A program made the position numbers and the translations under genes. From NCBI GenBank assembly GCA_001709035.1, contig LVKA01000016.1:248001-312000 (forward strand): DNA of 64,000 bases, given 5' to 3'. This document shows, piece after piece, positions 55,740-64,000 of this stretch (position 1 is its first letter; the number at the start of each line of letters is the position of its first letter). The notes beneath the pieces are model-generated. The model was not told the origin of the DNA. It made no database searches and saw only the letters and a program-made list of their open reading frames with translations. This stretch comes from Candidatus Thiodiazotropha endoloripes (lineage in GTDB: Bacteria > Pseudomonadota > Gammaproteobacteria > Chromatiales > Chromatiaceae).

Positions 55740-55912
55740 GCCCCTCTCCCTTTACGGGAGAGGGGTTGGGGAGAGGGTGTACGCGAAGCGTTTCACTATG
55801 TGATCGATAATGCCGCTTTTACCCTTCATCTTTTATCATATCGATTCTTGGAGAAATGATGCCGTTGATTCCCCCCTCTCCCCCGGCCCCTCTCCCGCAA
55901 GGGGAGAGGGGA
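55740..55912 (+). repeat. Two-ended hairpin element, copy 2
   Basis: Left end GCCCCTCTCCC-TTTAC-GGGAGAGGGG then TTGGGGAGAGGGTG; right end CCCCCCTCTCCCCC then GGCCCCTCTCCC-GCAA-GGGGAGAGGGGAG. The core shares long matches with copy 3 (GCGAAGCG near the left, ACCCTTCATCTTTTATC in the middle, AAATGATGCCGTT near the right). About 173 bp, non-coding, with two different hairpin ends in inverted relation, like REPIN or MITE elements. Confidence 0.85.
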
Positions 55913-55935
55913 GCTGTTTACCCCACCTGCTAATT

Positions 55936-55976
55936 TGTGAAAACTTGCGGTACTTAGCGTGCATTTGCGGTATCAA
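55936..55976 (-). repeat. Single arm of the ACCGCAAAT repeat family, reverse orientation
   Basis: AACTTGCGGTACTTAGCGTG continuing CATTTGCGGTATC holds two copies of the reverse motif. It lies just past hairpin element copy 2 and before the RepB-primase-like gene end. Confidence 0.45.
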
Positions 55977-55991
55977 TAAAACAGCTCCGAA

Positions 55992-56648
55992 CTATCCACC
56001 AAGTAGTTTTTCGACTAGCCATGTATTCAGGGGCGGAGCGTTTGATATTGCCAAAATCTTGGGCAACCGGGGAGAGTTCAAACGTTTCCTGCGCCAGAAC
56101 CCCGGCAGTTGCATCGACTGGTTGAGCGCCTGTACCCGGCTGTCCCCCTGATAGCATCTGGCCAGCTGTTGCTGACAGCTCTGGAATTCACTCAGTGGGA
56201 AGTCTTCAACCCGCCAGTAGTAATGGTAGTGATCCGTTGAAGTCTCTACCCGTATATGGGGTTGTACAGGAAACCGCTCGACATCGATCCCCTGGTCGTC
56301 ATCGATAAAGATCGCCCGGACACGACAGATATCCTCGACACCGCGCCCAATCCCATTGGTCTGATTGATGGTAGCGGTTATCACGGCACCTGCGCCGTTG
56401 AGCTGCACAAGTCTCTCCCAACAGTCGGAAAGCGAGCCGTGAAGCGCAGTTTCCAAAGGATCCTTTGAGCCGTTGCGGGTATAGGCTGAATCGGAAAAGG
56501 TGCGGAAGGAGAACTGCTGATGTTCCGCATCGAGTGCCTGCAGAAATGACTCAGCCTCCTGCCGATCCGGTTTAAGCTCACGACCTGACTGCACGATCCA
56601 GGAGGCAAGGTGAGCCACACAGGGGTCCCGCTGAAAACGTCTCTTCAT
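55992..56648 (-). CDS. RepB-like DNA primase-family protein
   Basis: A 218-residue protein resembling RepB-type archaeo-eukaryotic primases used by plasmids and phages. The conserved core is RAIFIDDDQGIDVERF with its acidic motif, VETSTDHYHYYWRVEDFPLSEF, and ALNQSMQLPGFWRRKR. No helicase or other replication gene is next to it. It lies 21 bp after the MEMO-like gene on the same strand, and its Shine-Dalgarno is weak. It may be a chromosomal remnant of a mobile element, or a domesticated primase. Confidence 0.75.
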   Translation of the reverse strand: MKRRFQRDPCVAHLASWIVQSGRELKPDRQEAESFLQALDAEHQQFSFRTFSDSAYTRNGSKDPLETALHGSLSDCWERLVQLNGAGAVITATINQTNGIGRGVEDICRVRAIFIDDDQGIDVERFPVQPHIRVETSTDHYHYYWRVEDFPLSEFQSCQQQLARCYQGDSRVQALNQSMQLPGFWRRKRLNSPRLPKILAISNAPPLNTWLVEKLLGG

Positions 56649-56669
56649 GGGTTGAGGTTCAAACTTTTT

Positions 56670-57470
56670 TCAAAGGCTCAATGATGGCTCGGTAAAGGCG
56701 TAGGCGCCATAACCCACAACCCGGCTCTTATCCCCGGCGGTATCCCCGGAGTTGCGAAGATCGACGATTTCACCCTGCAGTCCAAGTTTTTTGGCAAGCA
56801 GCAGCAGACCTTGAACCGGTATTCTGCCACAGGCATCCTCGTAGCGGATTGAGTCGGGATCGAGACTGACGATCGATTCACTGGTCTGCTGATCGAGTCG
56901 CTGTGCAGTCTCATAGTCGTGAAAGTGGCTGAGATCTGAACTGATCACGATTAAAGTCTCCGGCCCACCCCAGAGTTTGCTGAGCACCTCGGAAACGGCC
57001 TCGCCCATGGCATCCCCGACCACCATCGGCACCAGGGTGAAGTCGGTCAGAAGCTGTTGCAGAAACGGCAGTTGAACCTCTAGCGAGTGTTCGTTGGCAT
57101 GGGCCTGATCGAGATGAACCACCTGAGGCAGGTTCTCCAGCCCGGCAATCAGCTCTTTATCGAGTGGAATATCCCCTAAGGGGGTTCGAAAGGAGTCCGC
57201 ACTGCTGACGGCCAATCCATGAAATGGCACCCGGTGAGAGGGACCAAGCAACACCACCCGCTTGATTCTGTCGGCCACTGGTTTGAGACGGGCGTAGACC
57301 CGGGCCGCCACAGCACCGGAATAGATATAACCGGCATGGGGCGCGATCAGTGCTTTGGGTGCTTCACCTTCGGGCGCCACGGCATCCAGATAACCCTTTA
57401 CCATTTCACTCAATCCGGCCGGGTCGCCAGGATAGAAAAGATCGGCGACTGCCGGTTGCCTGACTGTCAT
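56670..57470 (-). CDS. amrB: AmmeMemoRadiSam system protein B (MEMO1 family)
   Basis: A 266-residue MEMO-family protein. Start at 57470 (MTVRQPAVADLFYPGDPAGL) follows GAGGTG and overlaps the radical SAM stop (ATGA). Motifs: ALIAPHAGYIYSGAVAARVY (metal His), VVLLGPSHRVPFHGLAVS, DQAHANEHSLEVQLPFLQ and IVISSDLSHFHDY. MEMO, AMMECR1 and this radical SAM are predicted to modify an unknown substrate. AMMECR1 (protein A) is absent here. Confidence 0.9.
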   Translation of the reverse strand: MTVRQPAVADLFYPGDPAGLSEMVKGYLDAVAPEGEAPKALIAPHAGYIYSGAVAARVYARLKPVADRIKRVVLLGPSHRVPFHGLAVSSADSFRTPLGDIPLDKELIAGLENLPQVVHLDQAHANEHSLEVQLPFLQQLLTDFTLVPMVVGDAMGEAVSEVLSKLWGGPETLIVISSDLSHFHDYETAQRLDQQTSESIVSLDPDSIRYEDACGRIPVQGLLLLAKKLGLQGEIVDLRNSGDTAGDKSRVVGYGAYAFTEPSLSL

Positions 57471-58549
57471 TGCGCACCTCTTTGAAGATTGACCACTTGA
57501 CGACGACTCCCCCACATACCCGGTTCAGCTTCAAACAGTCCCGGCAGTTTCGTGCCGCATTGTTGGCAACACCCATCCGGGGTAAGCGCCCAGCTGCCCA
57601 ATTCATACCAATCCCGCTGAATCAACCGGCTGCCGCATTGATGGCACCAGGTGCTCGACTCCTGCGGATCATGCACATTCCCCACATAGGCATACCTGAC
57701 CCCGTTCTCCATGGCGATCCTTCTCGCCCTGCTCAGGGTGGTATGGGGTGTGGGCGGATGGTCGCGCATCTTCCAGTCGGGATGGAAGGCGGTAAAGTGC
57801 ATCGGCACCTCCGGCCCGAGGTTTTCCACCACCCACTGGCTCATTGCATGCAGCTCCTGATCGGAGTCGTTTTCACCGGGGATCAGCAGCGTGGTGAGTT
57901 CGAACCAGACCGAGGTCTCCGCCTTCAGATAGAGCAGTGACTCCAGCACCGGCTGCAGGTGGGCGCCGGTCAGTTTGTGATAGAAGGTTTCATCGAACGA
58001 TTTCAGGTCCACATTCGCCGCATCCATGTAACGGTAGAACTCCTCCCGGGGCTCCTCGCAGACATAGCCTGCGGTAACCGCCACCGATTTGATATCCAGC
58101 TCGGCACAGGCCTGGGCCACATCGATGGCATACTCGTGAAAGATCACCGGATCATTGTAGGTATAGGCCACGCTGCGGCAGCCACTGTTGTGCGCGGCCT
58201 GGGCGATGGTTTCCGGTGAGGCGGCGTCGGCCAGGGTATGCTGCTGTCTCGATTTGCTGATGTCCCAATTCTGACAGAATTTACAGGCCAAATTGCAGCC
58301 CGCGGTACCAAACGAGAAGATCGGCGTACCGGGCAGAAAGTGGTTGAGGGGTTTCTTCTCGATGGGATCGACACAGAAACCACTGGAGCGGCCATAGGTA
58401 TTCAATACCACCGCACCCTGGTAGTTCTCACGCACATAACAGAAGCCCTGCTTACCCTCCTTGATCTTGCAATAGCGGGGGCAAAGATCACACTGCACCC
58501 GGTCTTCAGTGAGTTTGTGCCAATATTTTGTAGGAAAATGGTCGTTCAT
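57467..58549 (-). CDS. amrS: AmmeMemoRadiSam system radical SAM enzyme
   Basis: A 360-residue radical SAM protein. Start at 58549 (MNDHFPTKYWHKLTEDRVQC) matches the family; the longer frame upstream overlaps hypF and lacks family similarity. An N-terminal four-Cys region (CDLCPRYCKIKEGKQGFC), the SAM Fe-S motif CNLACKFCQNW (C-x3-C-x2-C), and C-terminal zinc ribbons CHQCGSR and CQQCGTK are visible. It resembles pyruvate formate-lyase activating enzymes. It overlaps amrB by 4 bases and lies 46 bp after hypF, so a single transcript is likely. Confidence 0.92.
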   Translation of the reverse strand: MNDHFPTKYWHKLTEDRVQCDLCPRYCKIKEGKQGFCYVRENYQGAVVLNTYGRSSGFCVDPIEKKPLNHFLPGTPIFSFGTAGCNLACKFCQNWDISKSRQQHTLADAASPETIAQAAHNSGCRSVAYTYNDPVIFHEYAIDVAQACAELDIKSVAVTAGYVCEEPREEFYRYMDAANVDLKSFDETFYHKLTGAHLQPVLESLLYLKAETSVWFELTTLLIPGENDSDQELHAMSQWVVENLGPEVPMHFTAFHPDWKMRDHPPTPHTTLSRARRIAMENGVRYAYVGNVHDPQESSTWCHQCGSRLIQRDWYELGSWALTPDGCCQQCGTKLPGLFEAEPGMWGSRRQVVNLQRGAQ

Positions 58550-58595
58550 CTGTGACGCCCAAATACCGCCTCCTCTAACTTTAAATGTAGCCTGT

Positions 58596-60935
58596 TCAGG
58601 ACAAAGCGACAGCCGCACCGATGGCGGCCTGACCCAGAGCCAATCCCCCATCATTGGAGGGCACCTGGCGGTGGCTGAGCAGTCTGAACCCCTGTCCGCT
58701 AAGGTTGGCGGAAACCAGTTCGAACAGGGTCTTGTTCTGAAAAACACCGCCGGACAAGGCGATGGTGTCGAGTTCCGCCTGCCGCGCCAGCTGCGCCGCC
58801 AGTTCGCTGATGCTGATCGCCAAACCGGCATGAAAACGCCAGGCAATCCGCTCCACGGCAACGCCTTTGTGCAGATCCTGCAGCAGTCCCAGCCAGAGTC
58901 CCTCAGCCTGCAGACATTGGACGCTATCAACCGCGACCGGGTTCAATCTGTAGCCCTCATCCTCCGGTTCACGACCAAGCCGTGCCAGGGTCTCCAGCTC
59001 GATGGCGGCCTGCCCTTCGTAGCTGATCTCCTCCCGGCAGAGGTTCAGCAGCCCCGCCACCCCATCGAACAAGCGGCCGCAGGAGCTGCTCATGGGCGAG
59101 TTGACGCTACCACTGACCATGCGGAGAAGCACCTCGATGGGTTGTTGCTGCAACCATTTCACCGCTTCCAGATCACCCCATTGATCGGCAACCATCTGCC
59201 ATCCCAGATAGTGATTGAGTTGACTGAAGGTATTGCGCCAGGGCTGTTTGATCGCCTGTACACCACCGGGGAGCGGCACAGGATTCAGATGCCCCAGACG
59301 CTTGAACCCCAGGTAGTCCGCCTGTAGAAATTCGCCACCCCAGATGGTGCCGTCGTCACCGTAGCCGGAGCCGTCCAGTGCGATCCCGAGTACCTCACCC
59401 CCATCCAGTGGCCACTCATTTTCAGCCAGCACACTGGCGATATGCGCATGATGGTGCTGCACCAGCAGCAGCTCCAGCCCCTGCTCCTCTGCCAAGGTCC
59501 TGGCGTGCTGGGTCGAGCGATAGTTGGGATGACGATCCGCCACCAGGTGGCTGGGATGGTGATCGTAGAGGCCGGCATAGAGCTCCAGGTTTTTCAGGTA
59601 GTCCTGGTAGGAGATCAGGTTCTCAAGATCCCCGATATGCTGGGAGAGAATCCCCTTTCCCTGACGCAGCAGGCAGAAGGTGTTCTTCAGCTCACCCCCC
59701 AGGGCCAGCAGCTCCGGCGCCTGCCCGAAACCCTCGGGCAGCGGTATGGGGGCTGGCGCATAACCCCGCGCCCTTCGCAACAGTCTGGCCTCTCCATCGA
59801 CCAACCGCACCACCGAGTCATCCACCCGGTTGATGATCTCCCGGTCGTGCAGCAGGAACAGGTCGGCCAGAGGCTGCAGCCGCTTAGTGGCCTCCCGGTT
59901 ATCGATGCACTGGGGCTCCTCGATCATGTTGCCGCTGGTCATCACCAGGGGGCGATCCCAGTCGGCCAGTAACAGATGGTGCAAGGGGCTGTAGGGCAGC
60001 ATGAAACCCAGAGAGGCCTGGCCTGGCGCCAGATTCTCCGGCAGACCATTATCCTCCTGCTGTTCGAGCAACAGGATGGGCGCACTGCTTTCAGCCAGCA
60101 ATCCGGCTTCTCTTTCGTTGAGGCTGCAGTAGCGACGAATCACCGCACAATCCCTGGCCATCAGCGCAAAGGGTTTGTGATGTCGCCGTTTGCGCTCCCG
60201 CAGAGTGGTCACCGCCTGCTCATTGGTTCCGTCACAGGCCAGATGAAAACCACCGATGCCTTTGATCGCCAGAATCGCCCCTTGGGCGAGACGCCGGCTC
60301 GCCTCCTGAATCGCATCCTCACCGGCCTCAGTCGATTCGATCACGTCACCCTGGGCATCGCACAGCCAGACCTTTGGCCCACATACGGGACAGGCATTGG
60401 GCTGGGCATGAAAGCGTCGGTCGGCCGGATCTTCATACTCATGGCGACAGGCCTCACAGAGAGGAAAGTGGCGCATGCTGGTGTTGGCCCGGTCGTAGGG
60501 GATACGCTCGACGATGGTCAGTCTGGGGCCACAGTGGGTGCAGTTGGTAAAGGGGTAGCGATAACGCCGGTTCTGTGGATCCTGGAAATCCTCGACACAG
60601 GCCTGACAGGTAGCGGCATCGGGCACCACGCCGGTCTGAATCTCACCCTGCTGACTGACTGAGATCTCAAACGATGGCTGCTCCGGCAGGCTATCGGTTG
60701 GCAGGCGCTTGAGATCATCGATCCGTGCCAGGGGTGGCGGATCATCCTGCAGCAACTGGCAGAACCGATCGATCTGAGCAGTCTCTCCACAGATATGGAT
60801 CTCCACCCCCTGGGCATCGTTCCACACCGAGCCGCGCAAGCCACACTCGCGAGCCAGGTGCCAGACCTTGGGGCGGAAACCGACCCCCTGCACCAGTCCC
60901 TGAACCCGGATACGCTCAGCTGATTCAATTGCCAT
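58596..60935 (-). CDS. hypF: Carbamoyltransferase HypF
   Basis: Makes the carbamoyl precursor of the cyanide ligands for [NiFe] hydrogenases. The 779-residue product has an acylphosphatase domain (QGLVQGVGFRPKVWHLA), two zinc fingers (CQACVEDF, CTHCGPR, CEACRHEYED, CPVCGPK), a YrdC domain (LRERKRRHHKPFALMARDC) and a Kae1-like domain with HHHAHIASVLAEN and LALGGELKNTFCLL. Complete length. No other hyp or hydrogenase genes are in the window. The radical SAM and MEMO genes follow on the same strand. Confidence 0.95.
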   Translation of the reverse strand: MAIESAERIRVQGLVQGVGFRPKVWHLARECGLRGSVWNDAQGVEIHICGETAQIDRFCQLLQDDPPPLARIDDLKRLPTDSLPEQPSFEISVSQQGEIQTGVVPDAATCQACVEDFQDPQNRRYRYPFTNCTHCGPRLTIVERIPYDRANTSMRHFPLCEACRHEYEDPADRRFHAQPNACPVCGPKVWLCDAQGDVIESTEAGEDAIQEASRRLAQGAILAIKGIGGFHLACDGTNEQAVTTLRERKRRHHKPFALMARDCAVIRRYCSLNEREAGLLAESSAPILLLEQQEDNGLPENLAPGQASLGFMLPYSPLHHLLLADWDRPLVMTSGNMIEEPQCIDNREATKRLQPLADLFLLHDREIINRVDDSVVRLVDGEARLLRRARGYAPAPIPLPEGFGQAPELLALGGELKNTFCLLRQGKGILSQHIGDLENLISYQDYLKNLELYAGLYDHHPSHLVADRHPNYRSTQHARTLAEEQGLELLLVQHHHAHIASVLAENEWPLDGGEVLGIALDGSGYGDDGTIWGGEFLQADYLGFKRLGHLNPVPLPGGVQAIKQPWRNTFSQLNHYLGWQMVADQWGDLEAVKWLQQQPIEVLLRMVSGSVNSPMSSSCGRLFDGVAGLLNLCREEISYEGQAAIELETLARLGREPEDEGYRLNPVAVDSVQCLQAEGLWLGLLQDLHKGVAVERIAWRFHAGLAISISELAAQLARQAELDTIALSGGVFQNKTLFELVSANLSGQGFRLLSHRQVPSNDGGLALGQAAIGAAVALS

Positions 60936-61642
60936 TGTTCTGTTTCATCTCTTTAAACCGCTCTGCAATGACGCTTTATCACACAGTTTGTCGTCACCCA
61001 GCAGTCCTTACAAAGTTCCCATGAATGACCTAGGGATTGTTTCTGTCCCACTAACTTTCAGCCTGCCCTGAGCAAATCTGAAAGCCCCTCTCCCTTGATG
61101 GGAGAGGGGTTGGGGAGAGGGTGCGCGCGAAGCGCTTCAAGTGCCTTAAAGATAAAGCCAATTTAACCCTTCATCTTTTATCTTATCGAGTATTGGTCAA
61201 ATGATGCCGTTCATTCTCCCCCTCTCCCCCAGCCCCTCTCCCGCAAGGGGAGAGGGGAGTAGCTCACCCCGCCTATTGGGCACACAGATGCTATGTGACT
61301 ATTTCCAGCTTTGACCACCTGGTTGGAAGAAGGCCATTCAGCACTGTTCAATCATAAATGAAATCTGGCCCTTCGCACTCAGCTTCAGCATGACTCACTT
61401 CATTAAAGTCGATAGGTAACCTCTGAATCGTTTGATTTTCGACACCCGTGCGAATGCTGGACCCAGAAACCACCATCGGATGGATAATGGACAGTGACAA
61501 CCAGTAGCAGAATTGCCTTAGGCAGCAACCCACCATCCAACAGATAGGTATTACAGTCAATAGTAATTCATGGCATGCTTTAACCATACCAATGCAGCAC
61601 TTTCAATGATGCACTGATACCAACACCAACAGCAGATCCTGA
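60936..61642. other. Long intergenic region before tmcA
   Basis: A 707-bp region. It holds hairpin element copy 3 (61084-61259). The remaining stretch from 61260 to 61640 has no supported gene: a 79-codon minus-strand frame at 61348-61587 matches nothing I recognise. The tmcA promoter is presumably near 61560-61640. Confidence 0.4.
61084..61259 (+). repeat. Two-ended hairpin element, copy 3
   Basis: Left end GCCCCTCTCCC-TTGAT-GGGAGAGGGG then TTGGGGAGAGGGTG; right end CCCCCTCTCCCCC then AGCCCCTCTCCC-GCAA-GGGGAGAGGGGAG. It matches copy 2 over nearly all its length, apart from about 15-25 bp near the left core. Same orientation as copy 2. Confidence 0.85.
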
Positions 61643-61657
61643 AAGATTATCAAAACC

Positions 61658-63847
61658 ATCAACACAATCACGCACCTGGTCTCAGAGACCCGTCAACTGG
61701 CTCAACAGAGACGGCATCGCTACCTTCTGCATATCGCGGGTGAAGCAGTCTGGTGTATTGAGCAGGCCAAACAGATCGTTGAAGGGATCAACGAACCCAA
61801 CACACTGTGGATTGGAGAGCAACCGCCGGAAAACATCCCCCATGCCGGCAATCAACAGACACGGCAGCATCTGGGCAGGGAATCTGGCCTGCTGATCTAC
61901 AACGCCTTTTCAGGATTCGACCCGGACGCCTTCGGCGCAGTCAGCGGCACGTTGGCGGGCGGCGGACTCCTGCTCTTGCTGACCCCTGCCCTGGATCAGT
62001 GGGCCAAGCAGAGTGATCCGGAAGCCGAGCGGATCACCGTGGCCAACTACAACCTGCCCAAACCCAGCCGCTTCTTCACAAGGCTTGCATCCATCCTGGA
62101 AACCGAACCGACTGTTGCCAGAATCACAGCCGCTGCTATCAAGCCCACACAGACCGACACACTGCCAGACCAAACAGATTCAACCACAACGGATCCCAGT
62201 TGCCGTACCAACGATCAATCGGCCGCCGTAGAAGCGATCATCCATGTGGTCAAAGGCCATGGCAAACGGCCGCTGGTACTCAGCTCCGACCGGGGACGCG
62301 GTAAATCCTCAGCCCTGGGGATCGCCGCCGCCCGGCTTCTCCAGAACGGCTACAAGCGCATCCTGGTAACCGCCACACGACAGGCTGCGGTGGAAACCCT
62401 GTTCGCCATGGCAGCCCTTGAACTGGGGATGGAACAACAGGGAGCGGATACCCTACACCACCTGCATGGCGAAATTGAGTATGTCGCCCCGGATCGATTG
62501 ATCCTGGAGCAGCCCAAGGGAGATCTTCTGCTGGTGGATGAAGCAGCCACCATCCCCACGCCCCAACTCAAAAAACTGCTGGCCCACTACCCCCGTATCA
62601 CCTTCGCCACCACAGTGCATGGCTATGAAGGCACCGGCCTGGGATTCAACCACCGATTTAAAAAACACCTCGACCAGCAACGCCCCCAGTGGCGGGAGAT
62701 TCAGCTCAAGACACCGATCCGTTGGGCATCCAATGATCCCCTGGAACAGCTGGTCTTCAGAATGCTGGCCCTGGATGCAGAACCGGCGCAGATTAATTCG
62801 GACCTGAGCCTGGATAAGAACCAGCTCTGCGTAACATTTCCCAGCCAGAAGCAGCTGATGGAAGATGAACAGCAGCTGCAACAGTTCTTCGGCCTGCTGG
62901 TCCTGGCCCACTACCGGACCACACCGAGGGATCTCTGGCATCTGCTGGACGGACCGAATCTGCAACCGGTGGTTGTGAAACATCGACAACAGATCATCGC
63001 CGTCGCCCTGCTCGCTTCTGAAGGGAAATTCTCTACGGAACTCGCAGAACAGATCTGGCTCGGTCGACGACGCCCCCGAGGACACTTACTGGCCCAATCA
63101 CTCTCCGCCCATCTGGGTTTGAGAACGGCGTCGACTCTGAAGGGATTGCGGATCATGAGAATTGCCGTGCATCCTGCCCTACAAAACAGAGGCCTTGGTC
63201 AACAACTGCTTAATGCGATACAAAATTACGCCACTGATCAGGCGTATGACTATCTAGGTGTCAGTTTTGGTGCTGAGGCGAGACTGATTCGATTCTGGCA
63301 GGCCAACGGCATGAAAGCCGTAAGGCTGGGTATCCACCCGGGAGCAAGTAGCAGTCAGCAATCGGTAATGCATATCCAGGCCCTGAGTAGTAGAGGCGAA
63401 TCGATGCTGAAACAAGCTAGAACCAGCTATGCCAGACAACTGCCAGCACTGCTTGCAGAGCCACTGAGTCAAGTCTCATCCGAGTTGCTCGTACTCCTGC
63501 TCAAGGGGCTTGAAACACCCCCCGTGTCGGATCTGACAGAACAGGAGTGGTTGGATGCGATTGCTTACGCTTTTGGCAATCGGGGATATGACTATACCCA
63601 GAGCACCATTCAGACACTCGCCTTAAATGCACTTGTCGATGGGCTGTTAGATGACGCGGAGAACAGCCTGTTGATTAAACGAGTGCTACAAAAACAGGTA
63701 TGGAATGATTGCACGAGAGCACTTGATCTCTCCGGTAAGAAAACCGCAGATTCAAAGATACGTAAAACCTTGCAGAAGGTTGTTTCTCATTATGCTGACA
63801 GTGCAACCTCTGATCTAGTTTGTAAGATCAAAAGGATATCTGATTAA
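61658..63847 (+). CDS. tmcA: tRNA(Met) cytidine acetyltransferase TmcA, start codon unclear
   Basis: Acetylates C34 of elongator tRNA-Met using ATP and acetyl-CoA. The frame includes the N-terminal domain (HRYLLHIAGEAVWC, ESGLLIYNAFSGFDPDAFGA), the RecA-like ATPase (SDRGRGKSSALGI, LLLVDEAATIPTPQLKKLL) and the GNAT domain (RIAVHPALQNRGLGQQLLNAI, DYLGVSFGAE). The frame is open from TGA 61640, yet no ATG, GTG or TTG occurs until TTG 61952, which would cut off the N-terminal domain. By alignment with the E. coli N-terminus the natural start falls near ATC 61658; ATT 61646 and CTG 61676 are alternatives. A start loss or upstream frameshift is possible. Confidence 0.8.
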   Translation: MNTITHLVSETRQLAQQRRHRYLLHIAGEAVWCIEQAKQIVEGINEPNTLWIGEQPPENIPHAGNQQTRQHLGRESGLLIYNAFSGFDPDAFGAVSGTLAGGGLLLLLTPALDQWAKQSDPEAERITVANYNLPKPSRFFTRLASILETEPTVARITAAAIKPTQTDTLPDQTDSTTTDPSCRTNDQSAAVEAIIHVVKGHGKRPLVLSSDRGRGKSSALGIAAARLLQNGYKRILVTATRQAAVETLFAMAALELGMEQQGADTLHHLHGEIEYVAPDRLILEQPKGDLLLVDEAATIPTPQLKKLLAHYPRITFATTVHGYEGTGLGFNHRFKKHLDQQRPQWREIQLKTPIRWASNDPLEQLVFRMLALDAEPAQINSDLSLDKNQLCVTFPSQKQLMEDEQQLQQFFGLLVLAHYRTTPRDLWHLLDGPNLQPVVVKHRQQIIAVALLASEGKFSTELAEQIWLGRRRPRGHLLAQSLSAHLGLRTASTLKGLRIMRIAVHPALQNRGLGQQLLNAIQNYATDQAYDYLGVSFGAEARLIRFWQANGMKAVRLGIHPGASSSQQSVMHIQALSSRGESMLKQARTSYARQLPALLAEPLSQVSSELLVLLLKGLETPPVSDLTEQEWLDAIAYAFGNRGYDYTQSTIQTLALNALVDGLLDDAENSLLIKRVLQKQVWNDCTRALDLSGKKTADSKIRKTLQKVVSHYADSATSDLVCKIKRISD

Positions 63848-64000
63848 TTCTCTTTTCTTCGCCCGGTGAATGCCAACTCACTCAGAGGCACATGTGAATA
63901 TCGCTTCATTTCCTCATGCCATATATTACTTCCAATATGATAATGCATGACTTTTTTCATTGACTGCTTTCGGCCATAAGCGGACATTAGAATAGTATTT
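63844..64000 (-). CDS. Possible 3' end of a gene entering from beyond the window
   Basis: A minus-strand frame is open from base 64000 to a stop at 63844-63846 and reads in part KKVMHYHIGSNIWHEEMKRY and SHVPLSELAFTGRRKEN. It overlaps the tmcA stop convergently by three bases. The end of the frame is plausible for a real gene, but with 51 codons visible no family can be named. Confidence 0.35.
   Translation of the reverse strand, partial: NTILMSAYGRKQSMKKVMHYHIGSNIWHEEMKRYSHVPLSELAFTGRRKEN

Noticed and set aside
54799-55912. Possible CRISPR array from the repeated CCCCTCTCCC sequences
   Set aside because: The repeats are paired hairpins in inverted orientation with irregular spacing, not direct repeats with uniform spacers.
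61348-61587. A 79-codon minus-strand frame before tmcA
   Set aside because: No family resemblance and no clear start signal; may be chance in a long gap.

Overview
This window looks like chromosome from a sulfur-oxidising gammaproteobacterium, probably related to Chromatiales or to the Sedimenticola/Thiodiazotropha symbiont group. The ribosomal block rnr-rlmB-rpsF-rpsR-rplI-dnaB and the block thrS-infC-rpmI-rplT-pheS-pheT-ihfA-merR-tRNA-Pro are in typical gammaproteobacterial order. A soxXAKL thiosulfate-oxidation cluster, a periplasmic DsrE-like protein and a DsrC/TusE paralogue indicate sulfur chemolithotrophy. The taxonomic placement is an inference from gene content; no 16S gene is present.

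Layout. 0-12.5 kb: housekeeping genes (dnaB start, ribosomal proteins, RlmB, RNase R, a Kef-type antiporter, LysRS, RF2 with its programmed frameshift). 13-20 kb: mixed accessory genes, including a DUF1521/MIIA-type predicted self-cleaving protein, a membrane-anchored GltB-like oxidoreductase, a sigma-like protein, and a compact run of glycosyltransferase, nucleoside phosphorylase-like protein, SDR and TrmO. 20-32 kb: a degenerate REC-GGDEF-EAL protein, an ABC exporter, riboflavin synthase, an Ap4A phosphorylase-like protein, a metallophosphoesterase-like protein, a sodium:solute symporter and a GH17-GT2 beta-glucan synthase. 32-37 kb: sulfur genes (DsrE-like, DsrC-like, soxXAKL), then tRNA-Pro(GGG). 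37-44.5 kb: translation genes and IHF alpha. 44.7-45.2 kb: a brnTA toxin-antitoxin pair whose toxin frame is broken. 45.3-51.7 kb: two divergent zinc-uptake gene sets around one near-perfect Zur box; only one set has an ATPase. 52-61 kb: an unrecognised 388-aa protein, a gluconokinase/SMP-30 fusion, a lone RepB-type primase, MEMO and radical-SAM proteins of the AmmeMemoRadiSam system, and HypF. 61.6-63.8 kb: TmcA, whose frame has no ordinary start codon where the domain begins.

Intergenic DNA is unusually informative. Three copies of a 173-184 bp element with two different hairpin ends lie at 54.8, 55.7 and 61.1 kb, the first inverted and with a different core. A second family, based on an ACCGCAAAT inverted motif, is at 3.5, 51.7, 54.6 and 55.9 kb. 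Candidate cis-regulators include an rpsF leader structure, an attenuator-like hairpin upstream of thrS, a hairpin between thrS and infC, an AUC start for infC, and the Zur operator.

The most novel-looking observations are the DUF1521/MIIA protein with a GDPHVD site and an EF-hand-like calcium loop, the DsrC-like protein lacking both redox cysteines, the kinase-lactonase fusion, the two-ended repeat element, and the start-less tmcA. No CRISPR array, rRNA, prophage or complete insertion sequence was seen.
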